Shown here: in pieces, positions 29,349-38,723 of the stretch
Position numbering within the stretch: position 1 is the stretch's first letter
Layout of the letters: every line of letters starts with the position of its first letter
Assembly (NCBI RefSeq): GCF_014644555.1
Contig: NZ_BMKX01000001.1
Coordinates: 894,650 to 958,649 of the forward strand
From: Glutamicibacter ardleyensis
GTDB taxonomy: Bacteria; Actinomycetota; Actinomycetes; Actinomycetales; Micrococcaceae
DNA: 64,000 nucleotides
Reading direction: 5' to 3'
Translations under genes and position numbers: made by a program
Notes under the pieces: generated by a model
The model's database searches: none
Seen by the model: only the letters and a program-made list of their open reading frames with translations
Told to the model about the DNA's origin: nothing

Positions 29349-29511
29349 CATTCAACAACATGCAATTGGCGCTGACTTGGAATAATGAATAGTTTATACA
29401 GCCCCTGCTCACCTTATCCCCACCTGTGGATAAAGTTGTGAACAAGTAAATAAGAACGTTCTCCACAAGGTGTGTGGATAACCTGTTAATACTGTGGATA
29501 TCTCACACTCT

Positions 29512-30126
29512 TTACAAAAAGAGCGGTCGAATCAGCAACACCGCAAAAATGGTCATAAAGATGCAAATGATCGCATCCAGAATGCGCCAGGACGTGGCGC
29601 TTGCGAAAATGCGGGACAAGAATCTGGAAGCATAACCAAGTGCCGTGAACCAACAGATGCTGGCCGCAATTGCACCGAGTGCGAAATACCATTTACCGTC
29701 GTGCTGTGCGACTGCTACGGAACCGAGCAGAATAACCGTGTCTACGTAAACATGCGGATTAAGCCAAGTCAGAGATAAAGCGGTCAGCGCAACCGTCCAT
29801 TTGACGGTCGGTGCTGGAGAATTTGAAGTGCTTAGAATGCCAGGGGAGACCGCACGCTTTAGCGCAAGGATGGAGTAGCACAGCAGGAAAATAAAGCCAC
29901 CAATCCGTGCATAAGTGAGGATCCACGGAGCGTGCTCAACGAGGGTGCCGATACCCATGACCCCGGCCAAAATTAGTACTACGTCTGACGCCGCGCAAAT
30001 CACGACGGTGAGCAACACGTGTTCTCGTCTGATCCCTTGACGCAGCAGGAACGCGTTCTGGGATCCAATGGCGATGATGAGCGAAAGTCCTGTGGAGAAT
30101 CCAAGGAATATTGGTGCGGGGATCAT
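29512..30126 (-). CDS. LysE/ArgO-family basic amino-acid exporter
   Basis: 204 residues with five to six membrane helices. The LysE family start GLSLIIAIGSQNAFLLRQG is clear, and LTWLNPHVYVDTVILLGS is the second signature. LysE/ArgO proteins export lysine and arginine and related analogues. The gene is divergent from the LysG-like regulator at 30198, the standard exporter-regulator arrangement. Its 3' end abuts the DnaA-box cluster. Confidence 0.93.
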   Translation of the reverse strand: MIPAPIFLGFSTGLSLIIAIGSQNAFLLRQGIRREHVLLTVVICAASDVVLILAGVMGIGTLVEHAPWILTYARIGGFIFLLCYSILALKRAVSPGILSTSNSPAPTVKWTVALTALSLTWLNPHVYVDTVILLGSVAVAQHDGKWYFALGAIAASICWFTALGYASRFLSRIFASATSWRILDAIICIFMTIFAVLLIRPLFL

Positions 30127-30180
30127 AGGGTAACGGTAAAAGAAGTCACTAACCGGTGTCTAACTTAAAATACTGAAGCT

Positions 30181-30199
30181 ACATTAGTCTTGCTAATGT
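30181..30199. promoter_or_regulatory. Inverted repeat at the lysG start (candidate LysG/ArgP operator)
   Basis: ACATTAG-TCTTG-CTAATGT is a perfect 7-bp inverted repeat with the T-N11-A pattern of LysR-type operators. It lies in the 71-bp region between lysE and lysG and overlaps the lysG start codon (GTG, 30198). Confidence 0.65.
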
Positions 30200-31082
30200 G
30201 AATTTAGATCTTGAACACCTCGAAACCTTGCTCGCGGTCATCGATGCGGGGAGCTTTGACGATGCTTCCATTGATCTCGGAGTCAGCCCCTCGGCTATTA
30301 GCCAACGGATTAAATCCTTGGAAAGCAGGTTGGGGGCAATCTTGCTGGTACGAAGCCGGCCGGTGAAGCCCACTGAGCAAGGAGCGCGGGTGTTGCGCTA
30401 CGCGCGACAGATTTCTCTATTGGGCACCGAATTCAGTGAAGAGCTCATGCGTCACGAAGGCCGCGAAGGCAAGATATCACTCACTATCGGAGTTAACGCC
30501 GATTCTTTGGCTACCTGGTTCGCTCCGGTCTTCACCGCTCTGGCAAAGTGGCCACAGTTAAGTTGCGAGATTTTACGTACGGATGAAAATCTCACGGTCG
30601 GACTGCTTCGTTCAGGCAGGGTCAGCGCGGTGGTGACAAATAGCCAGGAAGCTGCGCAGGGGTGCACCATTCGACGTTTGGGGAGTATGCGTTACTACGC
30701 CGTAGCAGCCCCGGGCGTGGTGAGTGAGGCAAGTAAAGACGAGCTCTCCTCGGTGCCAATAGTACTTTTTGATAGAGAGGATCCGTTACAGCATCAAATG
30801 CTCGAGCGAATTGATCCCACGAAGCCGCGCCCAGTGGGAACCATCTCTTATGTTCCAGACTCGCTGCTCTTTGTACAGGCGATTCGCGCGGGTATGGGGT
30901 GGGGCATGGTTCCCGAACAACAATTAGCTATAGCACCCGAGCTCATGGTTCTCAACGAGCAATGGTTTATTGATGTGCCATTATTCTGGCAACGCTGGTC
31001 CGTTGACTCTCCAGCACTTGATCGTCTGGGGAATATTCTGTACACGGCGGCGCAAGAAAGCGGTATTGGTTTGCTACCCTAA
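30198..31082 (+). CDS. LysR-family regulator LysG/ArgP
   Basis: 294 residues. The N-terminal winged helix-turn-helix reads LDLEHLETLLAVIDAGSFDD then SPSAISQRIKSLESRLG; the rest is the effector domain. LysG/ArgP proteins activate the divergent exporter gene when basic amino acids are abundant, matching the lysE neighbour. The start is GTG at 30198, with no obvious ribosome site. The stop is 25 bp before the guanidine-III riboswitch of the next gene, so any read-through would pass the riboswitch. Confidence 0.93.
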   Translation: MNLDLEHLETLLAVIDAGSFDDASIDLGVSPSAISQRIKSLESRLGAILLVRSRPVKPTEQGARVLRYARQISLLGTEFSEELMRHEGREGKISLTIGVNADSLATWFAPVFTALAKWPQLSCEILRTDENLTVGLLRSGRVSAVVTNSQEAAQGCTIRRLGSMRYYAVAAPGVVSEASKDELSSVPIVLFDREDPLQHQMLERIDPTKPRPVGTISYVPDSLLFVQAIRAGMGWGMVPEQQLAIAPELMVLNEQWFIDVPLFWQRWSVDSPALDRLGNILYTAAQESGIGLLP

Positions 31083-31104
31083 GGGAGAGTCGGCGGTAGG
31101 CCGA

Positions 31105-31150
31105 TTCCCGGACGAGGGAGCCGTACCCGGAACGATAGCTAAGACGGCCA
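31105..31150 (+). promoter_or_regulatory. Guanidine-III (ykkC-III) riboswitch
   Basis: CCGGACGAGG (31108-31117), then GCCGTACCCGG and, 13 bases later, ACGGC (31144-31148). This reproduces the compact guanidine-III aptamer: CCGG pairs with CCGG, and GCCGT pairs with the downstream ACGGC to close the pseudoknot. The order, the invariant ACGAGG and the GUACCCGG agree with the known actinobacterial structure as I remember it. The next gene is a small multidrug-resistance-type guanidinium exporter, the classical target. The ribosome site AAGG follows within a few bases, which suggests translational control. Confidence 0.9.
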
Positions 31151-31164
31151 GTAAGGTATCTGGC

Positions 31165-31482
31165 GTGTATTGGCTAATTCTCGTAATTTCCGGTCTTTTT
31201 GAAGCAGTTTGGGCTACCGCACTAGGCATGAGTTCTGGGTTGTCGAAGCTCGTTCCCAGCATCATATTTTTCGCCACACTTATTGTTTCTATGGGCGGGC
31301 TGGCGTACGCAATGAAAGAAATCCCCACCGGAACCGCATATGCGGTCTGGGTGGGGATTGGTGCTTCTGTCACGGTGATCTACGCAATTGCGACCGGTCA
31401 AGAAGCATTTTCTGTACTGAAAATGCTATTCATTGTGGGCCTGATTGGTTGCGTTATCGGCCTCAAAGCAGTCAGTGAATAA
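31165..31482 (+). CDS. gdx: SMR-family guanidinium exporter (Gdx/SugE type)
   Basis: 105 residues, four membrane helices. Begins VYWLILVISGLFEAVWATAL, with the membrane-embedded Glu of SMR proteins in GLFEAVW, and has the SugE/Gdx-type IPTGTAYAVWVGIGA. Gdx exports guanidinium in exchange for protons. GTG at 31165 with AAGG upstream is chosen because it gives the canonical length; the same frame is open upstream into lysG but would read through the riboswitch. The riboswitch directly in front makes the guanidinium assignment strong. It converges on crgA with 3 bp between stops. Confidence 0.93.
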   Translation: MYWLILVISGLFEAVWATALGMSSGLSKLVPSIIFFATLIVSMGGLAYAMKEIPTGTAYAVWVGIGASVTVIYAIATGQEAFSVLKMLFIVGLIGCVIGLKAVSE

Positions 31483-31485
31483 CTA

Positions 31486-31743
31486 CTATTTCCAGCCAGT
31501 TGTCATGAAGAAACCAACCATGGCAATACCAAAGCCAATGACAATGTTCCATCCGCCAATATTTGGGATCGGGAACAGGGTCTGCGAAATGTAATAAACG
31601 ATAATCCAGACCAGACCCAGTAGCATCAATCCAAACATCACTGGCTTGTACCAGCTTGGCATGGGCTTATCCGCGGCATGTGTGCCCGGTGCGACCTGCT
31701 GGGTCTGTGGTTTGTTCTTGCGTCGTGGCTTAGACTCCGGCAC
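31486..31743 (-). CDS. crgA: Cell-division protein CrgA
   Basis: 85 residues: a basic N-terminal tail (MPESKPRRKNKPQ), then two membrane helices (WYKPVMFGLMLLGLVWIIVYY and a second around NIVIGFGIAMVGFFMTTGWK). The PNIGGWN loop is typical of CrgA, which acts at the actinobacterial division septum with FtsZ and penicillin-binding proteins. The start is GTG (31743) with GGAG 8 bases upstream. It lies in the conserved rhomboid-crgA-sortase neighbourhood. Confidence 0.94.
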   Translation of the reverse strand: MPESKPRRKNKPQTQQVAPGTHAADKPMPSWYKPVMFGLMLLGLVWIIVYYISQTLFPIPNIGGWNIVIGFGIAMVGFFMTTGWK

Positions 31744-31964
31744 TAGAATTCTCCCTCGGCTTCATCCGCATGTTGTAGTAAAAGGGGGAGACTTTCAGGT
31801 CTTCCCGGTAGTGTTAGGACAAGTAATGAACGAAAGTTCGCATCATTTTCCTGCGTAGATTCCATACTAGCGGTAATGTGCTTAGTCCTTGATTTAGGGT
31901 TCATGGAAAATTCGAAAGTTGAGTCCGTAGTGAATGCCAAACCGTCCAAAGGAGCACCACCAAA

Positions 31965-32735
31965 GTGAACCGTGTAGCGTCTGCACCCGGGCGAAGGATG
32001 GCCCGTGAAAAGCAAACATTTGGCAACCGGATTACCGGGTTCCTTGGTGAATTGCTGATTACCCTTGGCATTGTCCTCATGCTTTACGTTGTCTGGGAAC
32101 TTTGGTGGACGAACATAGATTCCGCGAACGCACAGAAAGAAGTGACGCAGAATCTAGTTCAAGATCTGGGCGACGTGGTGATTCCCCACGAAGAAGTGGA
32201 AGAAGACATCGATTACGGTCCGGCACCGGTCAGTGAGGCCGCGCCAGGTGAAACTTTCGGGATCATGTACTTCCCAACATTCGGTAAAAAGGGCACGCAT
32301 CACCCGGTGAGCTACGGCGTGCAGAGCTCGGTAATCGACAATCTGGGGATTGGCTATTATCCGAACACCCAGTTGCCCGGCGAAAAAGGAAACTTTGCAG
32401 TTGCAGCGCATCGGCAGACCCACGGTCAAGTTTTTTGGGACATCGACAAATTAGACGATGGCGATCATATCTACCTGCAAACCAAGGAAGGGTATTACAC
32501 CTACACCTGGTTTGATACCGAAATTGTCACGCCATCTAATGGCGACGTGTTGCTCCCAACACCACACAAATGGGGTGTGGAACCCAAAAAATCGATTCTC
32601 ACGATGACAAGTTGCCACCCACCATTTAGCACTCGAGAGCGCATCATTGCCTACTCCGAACTCACCGATTGGCAGCCGTTAGATGCTGGGCCGCCTAAGG
32701 AAATTCGGAAACTCGTTGTCGACGCCACAAGCTAG
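31965..32735 (+). CDS. Class E sortase
   Basis: 256 residues: an N-terminal cytoplasmic tail, a membrane helix (LGELLITLGIVLMLYVVWEL) and an extracellular sortase domain. The catalytic His is in VAAHRQTHG, the Cys in LTMTSCHPPFS and the Arg follows in TRERI. Class E sortases anchor proteins with LAXTG-type signals to the actinobacterial wall. GTG at 31965 follows AGGAG at about 10 bases; ATG 31998 is an alternative. It forms an operon with the 55-residue gene and the pabA-like gene downstream. Confidence 0.93.
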   Translation: MNRVASAPGRRMAREKQTFGNRITGFLGELLITLGIVLMLYVVWELWWTNIDSANAQKEVTQNLVQDLGDVVIPHEEVEEDIDYGPAPVSEAAPGETFGIMYFPTFGKKGTHHPVSYGVQSSVIDNLGIGYYPNTQLPGEKGNFAVAAHRQTHGQVFWDIDKLDDGDHIYLQTKEGYYTYTWFDTEIVTPSNGDVLLPTPHKWGVEPKKSILTMTSCHPPFSTRERIIAYSELTDWQPLDAGPPKEIRKLVVDATS

Positions 32736-32744
32736 GGAGTAATA

Positions 32745-32912
32745 ATGTACGCATGGATTTTTCGAAATCTGCCAGGACCAATCTGGTTACGCATTATTGA
32801 AGCATTAATATTGCTGGCCGCTGTCGTGCTATTACTAATGATGTACGTCTTCCCGTGGCTGTCGCAGTTCAGCCCATTTACCGACTCAACGATTGGCCAG
32901 AGTAACCCGTGA
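32745..32912 (+). CDS. Conserved small membrane protein between sortase and pabA
   Basis: 55 residues: begins MYAWIFRNLPGPIWLRIIEA, has a membrane helix around LILLAAVVLLLMMYVFPWL, and ends FTDSTIGQSNP. GGGAG lies just upstream of the ATG. A short protein with this pattern (MYAW...LPGP...R, one helix, FPW...PF.D.T.G) occurs at the same place in many Actinobacteria. Its function is unknown. It is co-transcribed with the sortase (9 bp gap) and overlaps the next gene by 4 bp. Confidence 0.85.
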   Translation: MYAWIFRNLPGPIWLRIIEALILLAAVVLLLMMYVFPWLSQFSPFTDSTIGQSNP

Positions 32913-33553
32913 GCACCACCAAGATCCTCGTAATCGACAACTACGATAGCTTCGTTTACACCCTCGTTGGTTACCTCCAAGAGCTCGGTGCCCAGACTAC
33001 GGTTCACCGTAACGATCAGATAAGTCTCGAGCAGGCCCAAGAGCTTGCAGCAGAATATGACGGTGTTCTTATTTCTCCGGGGCCGGGTGATCCCGCCGGG
33101 GCTGGCGTGAGCGTCGACTTGATCAAGTGGTGCGCAGGGCACGACAAACCGATGCTCGGTGTGTGTCTAGGGCACCAGGCGCTTGCTGAAGCATTCGGGG
33201 GAGTCGTGACGCATGCTGAAGAGTTGATGCACGGCAAAACTTCGTTAGTCAGTCACGAAGAACATCCGGTATTCAAGAACGTGGCGAATCCGTTTACCGC
33301 CACTCGATACCACTCACTGGCTGCGGTTCGCGATAGTATCCCGCAGGAATTGGAAATTATCGCGGAAACCGCTGGGGGAGTCATCATGGGATTGGCTCAC
33401 CGCACCGCTCCATTGTGGGGTTTGCAGTATCACCCAGAATCGGTACTCACCGAACAGGGTTATCAGATGCTCGGCAACTGGCTGGAATTTATTGGACTGC
33501 AGGGGGCAGCCGAAAAGGCCGGCACCCTGAGCCCACTATTTAGTGGCGAGTAG
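32909..33553 (+). CDS. pabA: Glutamine amidotransferase of anthranilate/aminodeoxychorismate synthase (TrpG/PabA)
   Basis: 214 residues, class I glutamine amidotransferase. The nucleophile Cys is in MLGVCLGHQALAEAFGG, the His-Glu pair in LQYHPESVL, and DNYDSFVYTLVGYL starts the fold. It releases ammonia from glutamine for PabB- or TrpE-type synthases; the partner is not in this window, so folate versus tryptophan use is unresolved. The position next to pknB is the conserved actinobacterial one. Its stop codon directly abuts the pknB stop codon on the other strand. Confidence 0.92.
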   Translation: MSTTKILVIDNYDSFVYTLVGYLQELGAQTTVHRNDQISLEQAQELAAEYDGVLISPGPGDPAGAGVSVDLIKWCAGHDKPMLGVCLGHQALAEAFGGVVTHAEELMHGKTSLVSHEEHPVFKNVANPFTATRYHSLAAVRDSIPQELEIIAETAGGVIMGLAHRTAPLWGLQYHPESVLTEQGYQMLGNWLEFIGLQGAAEKAGTLSPLFSGE

Positions 33554-35464
33554 TTAGTCGCCGCGATTACCACGGCCGTTGCCGTTCCCATTGCCATTGG
33601 TTGACTGTGGAGGCATCGACTTTTCGGTCCCCGGGGTTTTACTTTCCGTCGGTGGCGTTGACTCATCTGTTTCGTCAGAGCTCTGTGAGGTCTCTGGGGC
33701 CGTTGGGCTCTGGCTTGGGGTGGGTTCTGGCTGATCGACTGACACAGATACGGTCACAAAGGATCCCTGAGCAACCTCGGCGCCAGCGACTGGATCTTGC
33801 AGGAACAACGTCCCTGGTTCAGACTCGTCGGGAACTTCGACAAACTTCGCCAACAAGCCTACGTCTTCAGCGGTGAGAGCCTTTTCGGCTTCATCACGGG
33901 TCATTCCATTGATATCAGGCACCTTGACCATCCCGGTGGAAAGAATAAGATCCACGGTTGACCCGGCCTTAACCTTTGAACCAAGCTCGGGGCTAGTGCC
34001 GATCACCCAATCGGTAGGAATACTCGCGTGATTCTCCCTGCTGACGTCACCAACTTCTAGACCCGCCGCCCGAATTGCCTCGCGGGCAGCGACCTCGGAC
34101 TGATTTTCAAGAGATTCTGGAATAACGCGATCTTCGGTCCCCTCGGAGATAAAAAGCTTGACCGTTGAATCCTTGGACAGCTGAGCCCCGTTATTCGGAT
34201 CGGTACGCGTCGCCTTGTTTTCATCAACGTCAGCGCTAAACTCGCGCTCAACATCCACCTTGAAGGTTGCATCGTTGAGTAGTCGAGTGGCATCTACTTC
34301 AGAGAGATTCTTGACCTCGGGAACCGCGACGGGTGCCCGCTGTTCGGCCTCGGCCTGCAATGACCTAATCACTAAGAAGCTGGCGATACCCACCGCGACC
34401 AAAGCGATAATCGTCAACAGCCAAATCAGGCCACGGTTCGAGCGGTGTTCCCGAGGACGTTCGTCGCGCTCATCGGCACTGGAAGAGAACACCGGATGCT
34501 CGCTAGTGCGCGGATGCCGAAATGCTGCGGTTTCCTCCTGATGCTCATAGAAGGGCACCGTAGCAGCCACCATCGTGGCCGCCTCATCTCGGTAAGGAAT
34601 ACCGTTCTGAGCATCCTCCAACGCCGTTGCAAAGGCGCCAGCAGACTGGAAACGCTGGTCTCGTTCCTTAGCTAAGGATTTGAGCACCACAGCGTCATAG
34701 ATTTCAGGAAGTGAATTGTTAACCTCGCTGGGAGGAACCGGGCTCTCCCCAACATGCTGGTACGCCACAGATACCGGAGAATCACCGGTAAACGGGGGCT
34801 GATGAGTAACCAGCTCATAAAAAAGGCAACCGGCCGAATAGATGTCGGAACGGTAATCTACCAGTTCTCCTCGTGCCTGCTCAGGAGAAAAATACTGTGC
34901 GGTGCCGACAACCGCCGCCGTTTGGGTCATGGTTGAGGAGGTGTCCATGGCTCGGGCGATTCCGAAATCCATGAGTTTCACGTGACCCTGGTCTGTCAAC
35001 ATTATGTTCGCCGGTTTGATGTCGCGGTGTACGACATTTTTCATATGAGAATGATCCAGCGCATCACACACACCACGGATCAGTTCTACCGCGTATTGCT
35101 CATCGACATGCTCATCTTTGAGCACCTGCCTCAGCGTGCGTCCAGAGACATATTCCATGACGATATACGGTGAGGTGCTCCTGCTATATTCGGTGGCAGG
35201 AAGCTCGCCAGTGTCGTAAACAGCAACGATATTTGGATGGCTGAGCCCGGCGACCGACTTCGCCTCGCGGCGGAATCGGTTGGTCACCATCGGATTATCT
35301 GCGGTGTCGTGGCGCAGGACTTTAACCGCTACCTGACGGGCAAGAGTATGGTCCGTCGCTAAATAAACGTCTGCCATCCCGCCACGGCCGATCAGCGACC
35401 GTATTTCATAACGGTCGGCAATCAGCCGAGGCAAACCGGGCGGCAATGCATCAAAATTACTCAT
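33554..35464 (-). CDS. pknB: PASTA-domain Ser/Thr protein kinase PknB
   Basis: 636 residues. Kinase domain (1-280): GRGGMADVY glycine loop, VAVKVL lysine, [13 protein letters not shown] catalytic loop, [10 protein letters not shown] membrane helix ([19 protein letters not shown]) is followed by three extracellular PASTA repeats and a Ser/Thr/Pro-rich tail. PASTA domains sense peptidoglycan fragments/lipid II, and PknB regulates growth and division. It overlaps the upstream kinase by 4 bp and ends the leftward fhaA-fhaB-pstP-rodA-pbpA-pknA-pknB operon. The extremely C-terminal [11 protein letters not shown] stretch is low complexity. Confidence 0.95.
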   Translation of the reverse strand: MSNFDALPPGLPRLIADRYEIRSLIGRGGMADVYLATDHTLARQVAVKVLRHDTADNPMVTNRFRREAKSVAGLSHPNIVAVYDTGELPATEYSRSTSPYIVMEYVSGRTLRQVLKDEHVDEQYAVELIRGVCDALDHSHMKNVVHRDIKPANIMLTDQGHVKLMDFGIARAMDTSSTMTQTAAVVGTAQYFSPEQARGELVDYRSDIYSAGCLFYELVTHQPPFTGDSPVSVAYQHVGESPVPPSEVNNSLPEIYDAVVLKSLAKERDQRFQSAGAFATALEDAQNGIPYRDEAATMVAATVPFYEHQEETAAFRHPRTSEHPVFSSSADERDERPREHRSNRGLIWLLTIIALVAVGIASFLVIRSLQAEAEQRAPVAVPEVKNLSEVDATRLLNDATFKVDVEREFSADVDENKATRTDPNNGAQLSKDSTVKLFISEGTEDRVIPESLENQSEVAAREAIRAAGLEVGDVSRENHASIPTDWVIGTSPELGSKVKAGSTVDLILSTGMVKVPDINGMTRDEAEKALTAEDVGLLAKFVEVPDESEPGTLFLQDPVAGAEVAQGSFVTVSVSVDQPEPTPSQSPTAPETSQSSDETDESTPPTESKTPGTEKSMPPQSTNGNGNGNGRGNRGD

Positions 35465-37278
35465 GGTGCTTCGCTTGCGCCAGTTTCTTTAGGTGTTGCC
35501 GATTCGGTAGGGGTAGCAGTTGGTGTTGGTGTTGGAGTCGGAGTTTCGCTCGGAGTTTCTTTTGGCTCCGGGCCAAGCGAGATAATCAACGAGATTCGCG
35601 AACCAGGAGTGACCTTGGTGCCTTCTGCGGGGGTTTGTTTCAGCACGGTATTTGCTACCGAAGAATCGTGTTCTTCTCCACCCTTGGATACTGCAAGACC
35701 AGAGTCCTGCAACAGCTTTTGCGCGGCTTCGTAGCTCATGCCGGTAACCGCAGGAACATCAACGGTTTCTGGGGCCTTCGCGTAGCTCACCTTGACCGTA
35801 GAACCGGGTTCAACACTTCCGGTTGGTGAAACCGATAGCACCTCGCCAGGATTAGCTTCCGAGCTTTCCGTTGCAGAATCGCTGACCTCTAGACCCAGGG
35901 ACTTCAGTTGTGCGATGACGGTATCAATATCCTTGCCCACTAAGTTTGAAGGCACGGTGACGGACTTGACCGTTTTTGTTGGGGCAGTGGTCTCTTCGCT
36001 TGGTGTGCTGGTTTCGTCGCTTGGTTCGGTAGTTTCAGCACTAGGTTCGGAACTTTCCACCGATGCACTGGTGCTGACCGGAGGGCTAGTTGGTTCGGTG
36101 TTCGAGGAACCCAATTTTGGAATGAGCCAAGCGCCCAAGGCAATCAATGCTGCCAAGACGATGACTACCACCAGTGGAATGATCCACGGGTTTCGTTTCT
36201 CGTCCTCATAGCCGTCTTGATTGTCCGCCTGATGCTCGTCAAAGCCTTCGTCATCGTAGCTCGCGGCCGAAGCACCTACAGCCGCGGCCCCCACAGCGGC
36301 TGGCGCCGAGACCGTAGGCATGGCGTTAGTCATCGGCGGAGCAGCGTTTACCGAGGTGACGGCTCGGGTGGCGTCTTCATCGAGATTAAGTGCCTGAGTA
36401 GCGTCATCGTGCACACCGGTGATGAGCATGCCGGGTACGGCGATGGTCGCGGTGTTCGTGTCACCCTTGCGTAGCGCCTCTGCGGCGTCTGCCAAAGCAT
36501 TCGCGTTAGCTGGACGATCTGCCGGGTTCTTGGCGAGCATCGAAATGATCAGCTGACGAACGGGTGCGGGCAGCGAATCGGGAAGCGGTGGGGGAGCGTC
36601 GTTGACCTGCGCCAACGCGATAGCGATCTGTGATTCACCGGTGAATGGCCGACGTCCGGCAAGACATTCGTAACCGATGACGCCCAGTGCATAGATATCC
36701 GAGCTGCCCGTGGCGATCTGACCGGTGGCCTGCTCCGGAGCTAGGTACTGGGCGGTGCCCATCACCTGACCGGTGGCCGTCAGTGGAACCTGATCGGCCA
36801 AGCGCGCAATGCCAAAGTCGGTAATCTTCACAACACCGGTAGGCATCACCAGAATATTGCCGGGTTTCACGTCGCGGTGTACGAGGCCATGTTCATGCGC
36901 TGCGGCCAATGCACGAGCGGTCTGTGCAATCAGTGACAGCGTGCGATCCACGTCGAGCTTTCGCTCGCGTTCGATAATGGTCGACAGCGGTGGGCCAGGA
37001 ACGAGTTCCATGACCAGATACGCAGAGCCCTGCTCCTCGCCGTAGTCGAAAACGCCCGCGATACCCGAGTGATTTAGCAACGCCGTGTGGCGCGCCTCAA
37101 CGCGGAAACGAGTCAGAAAACTCTCATTGTCCGTGTATTCCTCTTTGAGGATCTTGATCGCAACTAAGCGTCCAAGAACCTGATCTCGGGCCTTCCAGAC
37201 CTCGCCCATGCCACCGATCGCGATGCGGTCAGTCAGCTTGTATCGACCGCCCAAGGTGGTGCCGGTTACTGGCCTCAC
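35461..37278 (-). CDS. Ser/Thr protein kinase, PknA position, with PASTA repeats
   Basis: 605 residues. Kinase domain: [44 protein letters not shown]. After a Ser/Thr-rich linker and a membrane helix ([20 protein letters not shown]) come two PASTA repeats (beginning [14 protein letters not shown] and [14 protein letters not shown]). M. tuberculosis PknA lacks PASTA domains, so this product combines PknA position with a PknB-like sensor. It starts at GTG, overlapping pbpA by 4 bp, and overlaps pknB by 4 bp. The C-terminus is a Thr/Pro-rich repeat tail. Confidence 0.92.
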   Translation of the reverse strand: MRPVTGTTLGGRYKLTDRIAIGGMGEVWKARDQVLGRLVAIKILKEEYTDNESFLTRFRVEARHTALLNHSGIAGVFDYGEEQGSAYLVMELVPGPPLSTIIERERKLDVDRTLSLIAQTARALAAAHEHGLVHRDVKPGNILVMPTGVVKITDFGIARLADQVPLTATGQVMGTAQYLAPEQATGQIATGSSDIYALGVIGYECLAGRRPFTGESQIAIALAQVNDAPPPLPDSLPAPVRQLIISMLAKNPADRPANANALADAAEALRKGDTNTATIAVPGMLITGVHDDATQALNLDEDATRAVTSVNAAPPMTNAMPTVSAPAAVGAAAVGASAASYDDEGFDEHQADNQDGYEDEKRNPWIIPLVVVIVLAALIALGAWLIPKLGSSNTEPTSPPVSTSASVESSEPSAETTEPSDETSTPSEETTAPTKTVKSVTVPSNLVGKDIDTVIAQLKSLGLEVSDSATESSEANPGEVLSVSPTGSVEPGSTVKVSYAKAPETVDVPAVTGMSYEAAQKLLQDSGLAVSKGGEEHDSSVANTVLKQTPAEGTKVTPGSRISLIISLGPEPKETPSETPTPTPTPTATPTESATPKETGASEAP

Positions 37279-38723
37279 TTGTTGAACACCGCCTCTGTCA
37301 TCTTCTTCATCAGTGACCCGGCCGTGTTGTGGCCAGTATCGTAATCTACTTGTTCAATGTTCACGGTGATCGCGACCTGTGGATCATCACCCGGCGCGAA
37401 GCCGGTGATCCAGGAATTGACCATCCCCGTGGTACCAATTTGTGCAGTACCGGTCTTGACCCGTAGGTCAACACCTGGCACCGCGGCATTCATTGCCGTG
37501 CCCGACTGCACGGGGCCCATCATCAATTCGGCCACCGTGTTGGCGACTTCCTTGGTAGTAGCCGTAGAGAAAGCCTTGGGCTTTGGATCTTCAATTACTC
37601 GGAGATCCGGGGCGATGACCTTATCAATCATATTTGGTTGCATGATTACCCCGTCGTTAGCGATAGCCATGGCGACCATATTCATTTGCAAAGAAGTCGT
37701 TTTTGTATCGAACTGTCCGATGGTGGACATGGCTAACTGTGAGGCAGTCATGCCAGTCGGGAAAACACTGGCAGTTACGGACTGCGGAATGTTTAGCTGT
37801 TGTCCAAATCCGAAGCGTTCGGTGACATCCTCATATGGTTTTGCGCCGAGCTTCTCGCTGATATTCACGAATGGCGTATTGCAGCTCTGGGTAAAGATGA
37901 ATTCGAGCTTTGCCTGCGGTTGGCGGGCACAGATGCCGGCTTCAAAGTTTCGGAGTTTGGTATTCGTACCCGGCAAGGTGATGCGGGTCGGGTTATCGAT
38001 TACCGTATTCAAATCATATTCACCGGATTCCAGCGCCGCCACGGTACTCAAAATCTTGAATGAGGAGCCTGGCGCTACGAGGTTTCCGATCGCAGGATTA
38101 ATGTAAGGGCTCAAACCCTTGACGTTGTTCAGCTTCTTCATGTTTTCGGCAGCTTTAACCGTCGAGTGGACTGCAAGCTCATTGGGGTCAAAGCTCGGCT
38201 TTGAAGCCATAGCTAGAATGTCACCGGTTTTTGGATCCGTCACCACGATGGTGGCCCGCAATCCATCCGGGATCATTTCGTAGGCCTTCTTCTGCAGATC
38301 GCCATCAATGGTGAGCTCGACCGAAGCACCTTCGGCCTTCTTGCCGGTAAACATCGCGGTGAGGCGATCAAAGACCAGATCGGAGCTGCTGCCGGTCAGC
38401 CAAGAATTCAGATCTGATTCCAGATGGGTGCTGCCATTAGCCAGTGAGTAATAACCGGTGAGGTGAGCGTATTCCTCGGGATTGTTGTACTTGCGCTGGT
38501 ACGTGAATTGACCGTCATCGGTGGGTACCGATTCCGCAATAGGTTTACCGTCTACCAAGATGGCCCCGCGCGGTAGATCAAATTCGCGGTAAAGCTGACG
38601 CTTATTCAGCGAATTATCGGCAAGCTTTTCGGCACTGAAGAACTGGATGTAGCTTAAGCCTGCAAGGCAGACAACGAACATCATGGTCAAAGCGACCCAG
38701 ACGCGCTTAATGGCTTGATTCAT
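37275..38723 (-). CDS. pbpA: Class B penicillin-binding protein PbpA (peptidoglycan transpeptidase)
   Basis: 482 residues. An N-terminal membrane anchor ([21 protein letters not shown]) precedes the transpeptidase domain. Active-site motifs are SFKI (GSSFKILST), SCN (FTQSCNTPF) and KTG ([10 protein letters not shown]). It cross-links peptidoglycan, working with the SEDS protein encoded immediately upstream. It lies between the rodA-type gene and the PknA-like kinase with 4-bp overlaps on both sides. Confidence 0.95.
   Translation of the reverse strand: MNQAIKRVWVALTMMFVVCLAGLSYIQFFSAEKLADNSLNKRQLYREFDLPRGAILVDGKPIAESVPTDDGQFTYQRKYNNPEEYAHLTGYYSLANGSTHLESDLNSWLTGSSSDLVFDRLTAMFTGKKAEGASVELTIDGDLQKKAYEMIPDGLRATIVVTDPKTGDILAMASKPSFDPNELAVHSTVKAAENMKKLNNVKGLSPYINPAIGNLVAPGSSFKILSTVAALESGEYDLNTVIDNPTRITLPGTNTKLRNFEAGICARQPQAKLEFIFTQSCNTPFVNISEKLGAKPYEDVTERFGFGQQLNIPQSVTASVFPTGMTASQLAMSTIGQFDTKTTSLQMNMVAMAIANDGVIMQPNMIDKVIAPDLRVIEDPKPKAFSTATTKEVANTVAELMMGPVQSGTAMNAAVPGVDLRVKTGTAQIGTTGMVNSWITGFAPGDDPQVAITVNIEQVDYDTGHNTAGSLMKKMTEAVFNK

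Larger units (their letters stand above)
29006..29511. promoter_or_regulatory. DnaA-box cluster outside oriC (possible DnaA-titration locus or secondary origin)
   Basis: 506 bp with no coding frame. Five perfect DnaA boxes lie within 443 bp: TTATCCACA at 29039-29047 and 29052-29060, and TGTGGATAA at 29181-29189, 29425-29433 and 29473-29481. Near matches are TTACCCACA (29170-29178), TAATCCACA (29317-29325), TTATCCCCA (29414-29422) and TGTGGATAT (29493-29501). A 22-bp perfect direct repeat follows two of the boxes (29062-29083, 29327-29348). The region is AT-rich. About 0.5 perfect boxes would be expected by chance in the whole 64-kb window. Confidence 0.85.

Noticed and set aside
31743-32015. 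90-codon minus-strand frame ahead of crgA
   Set aside because: No family recognisable, no ribosome site, overlaps the sortase start; its end merely runs through the crgA ribosome site.
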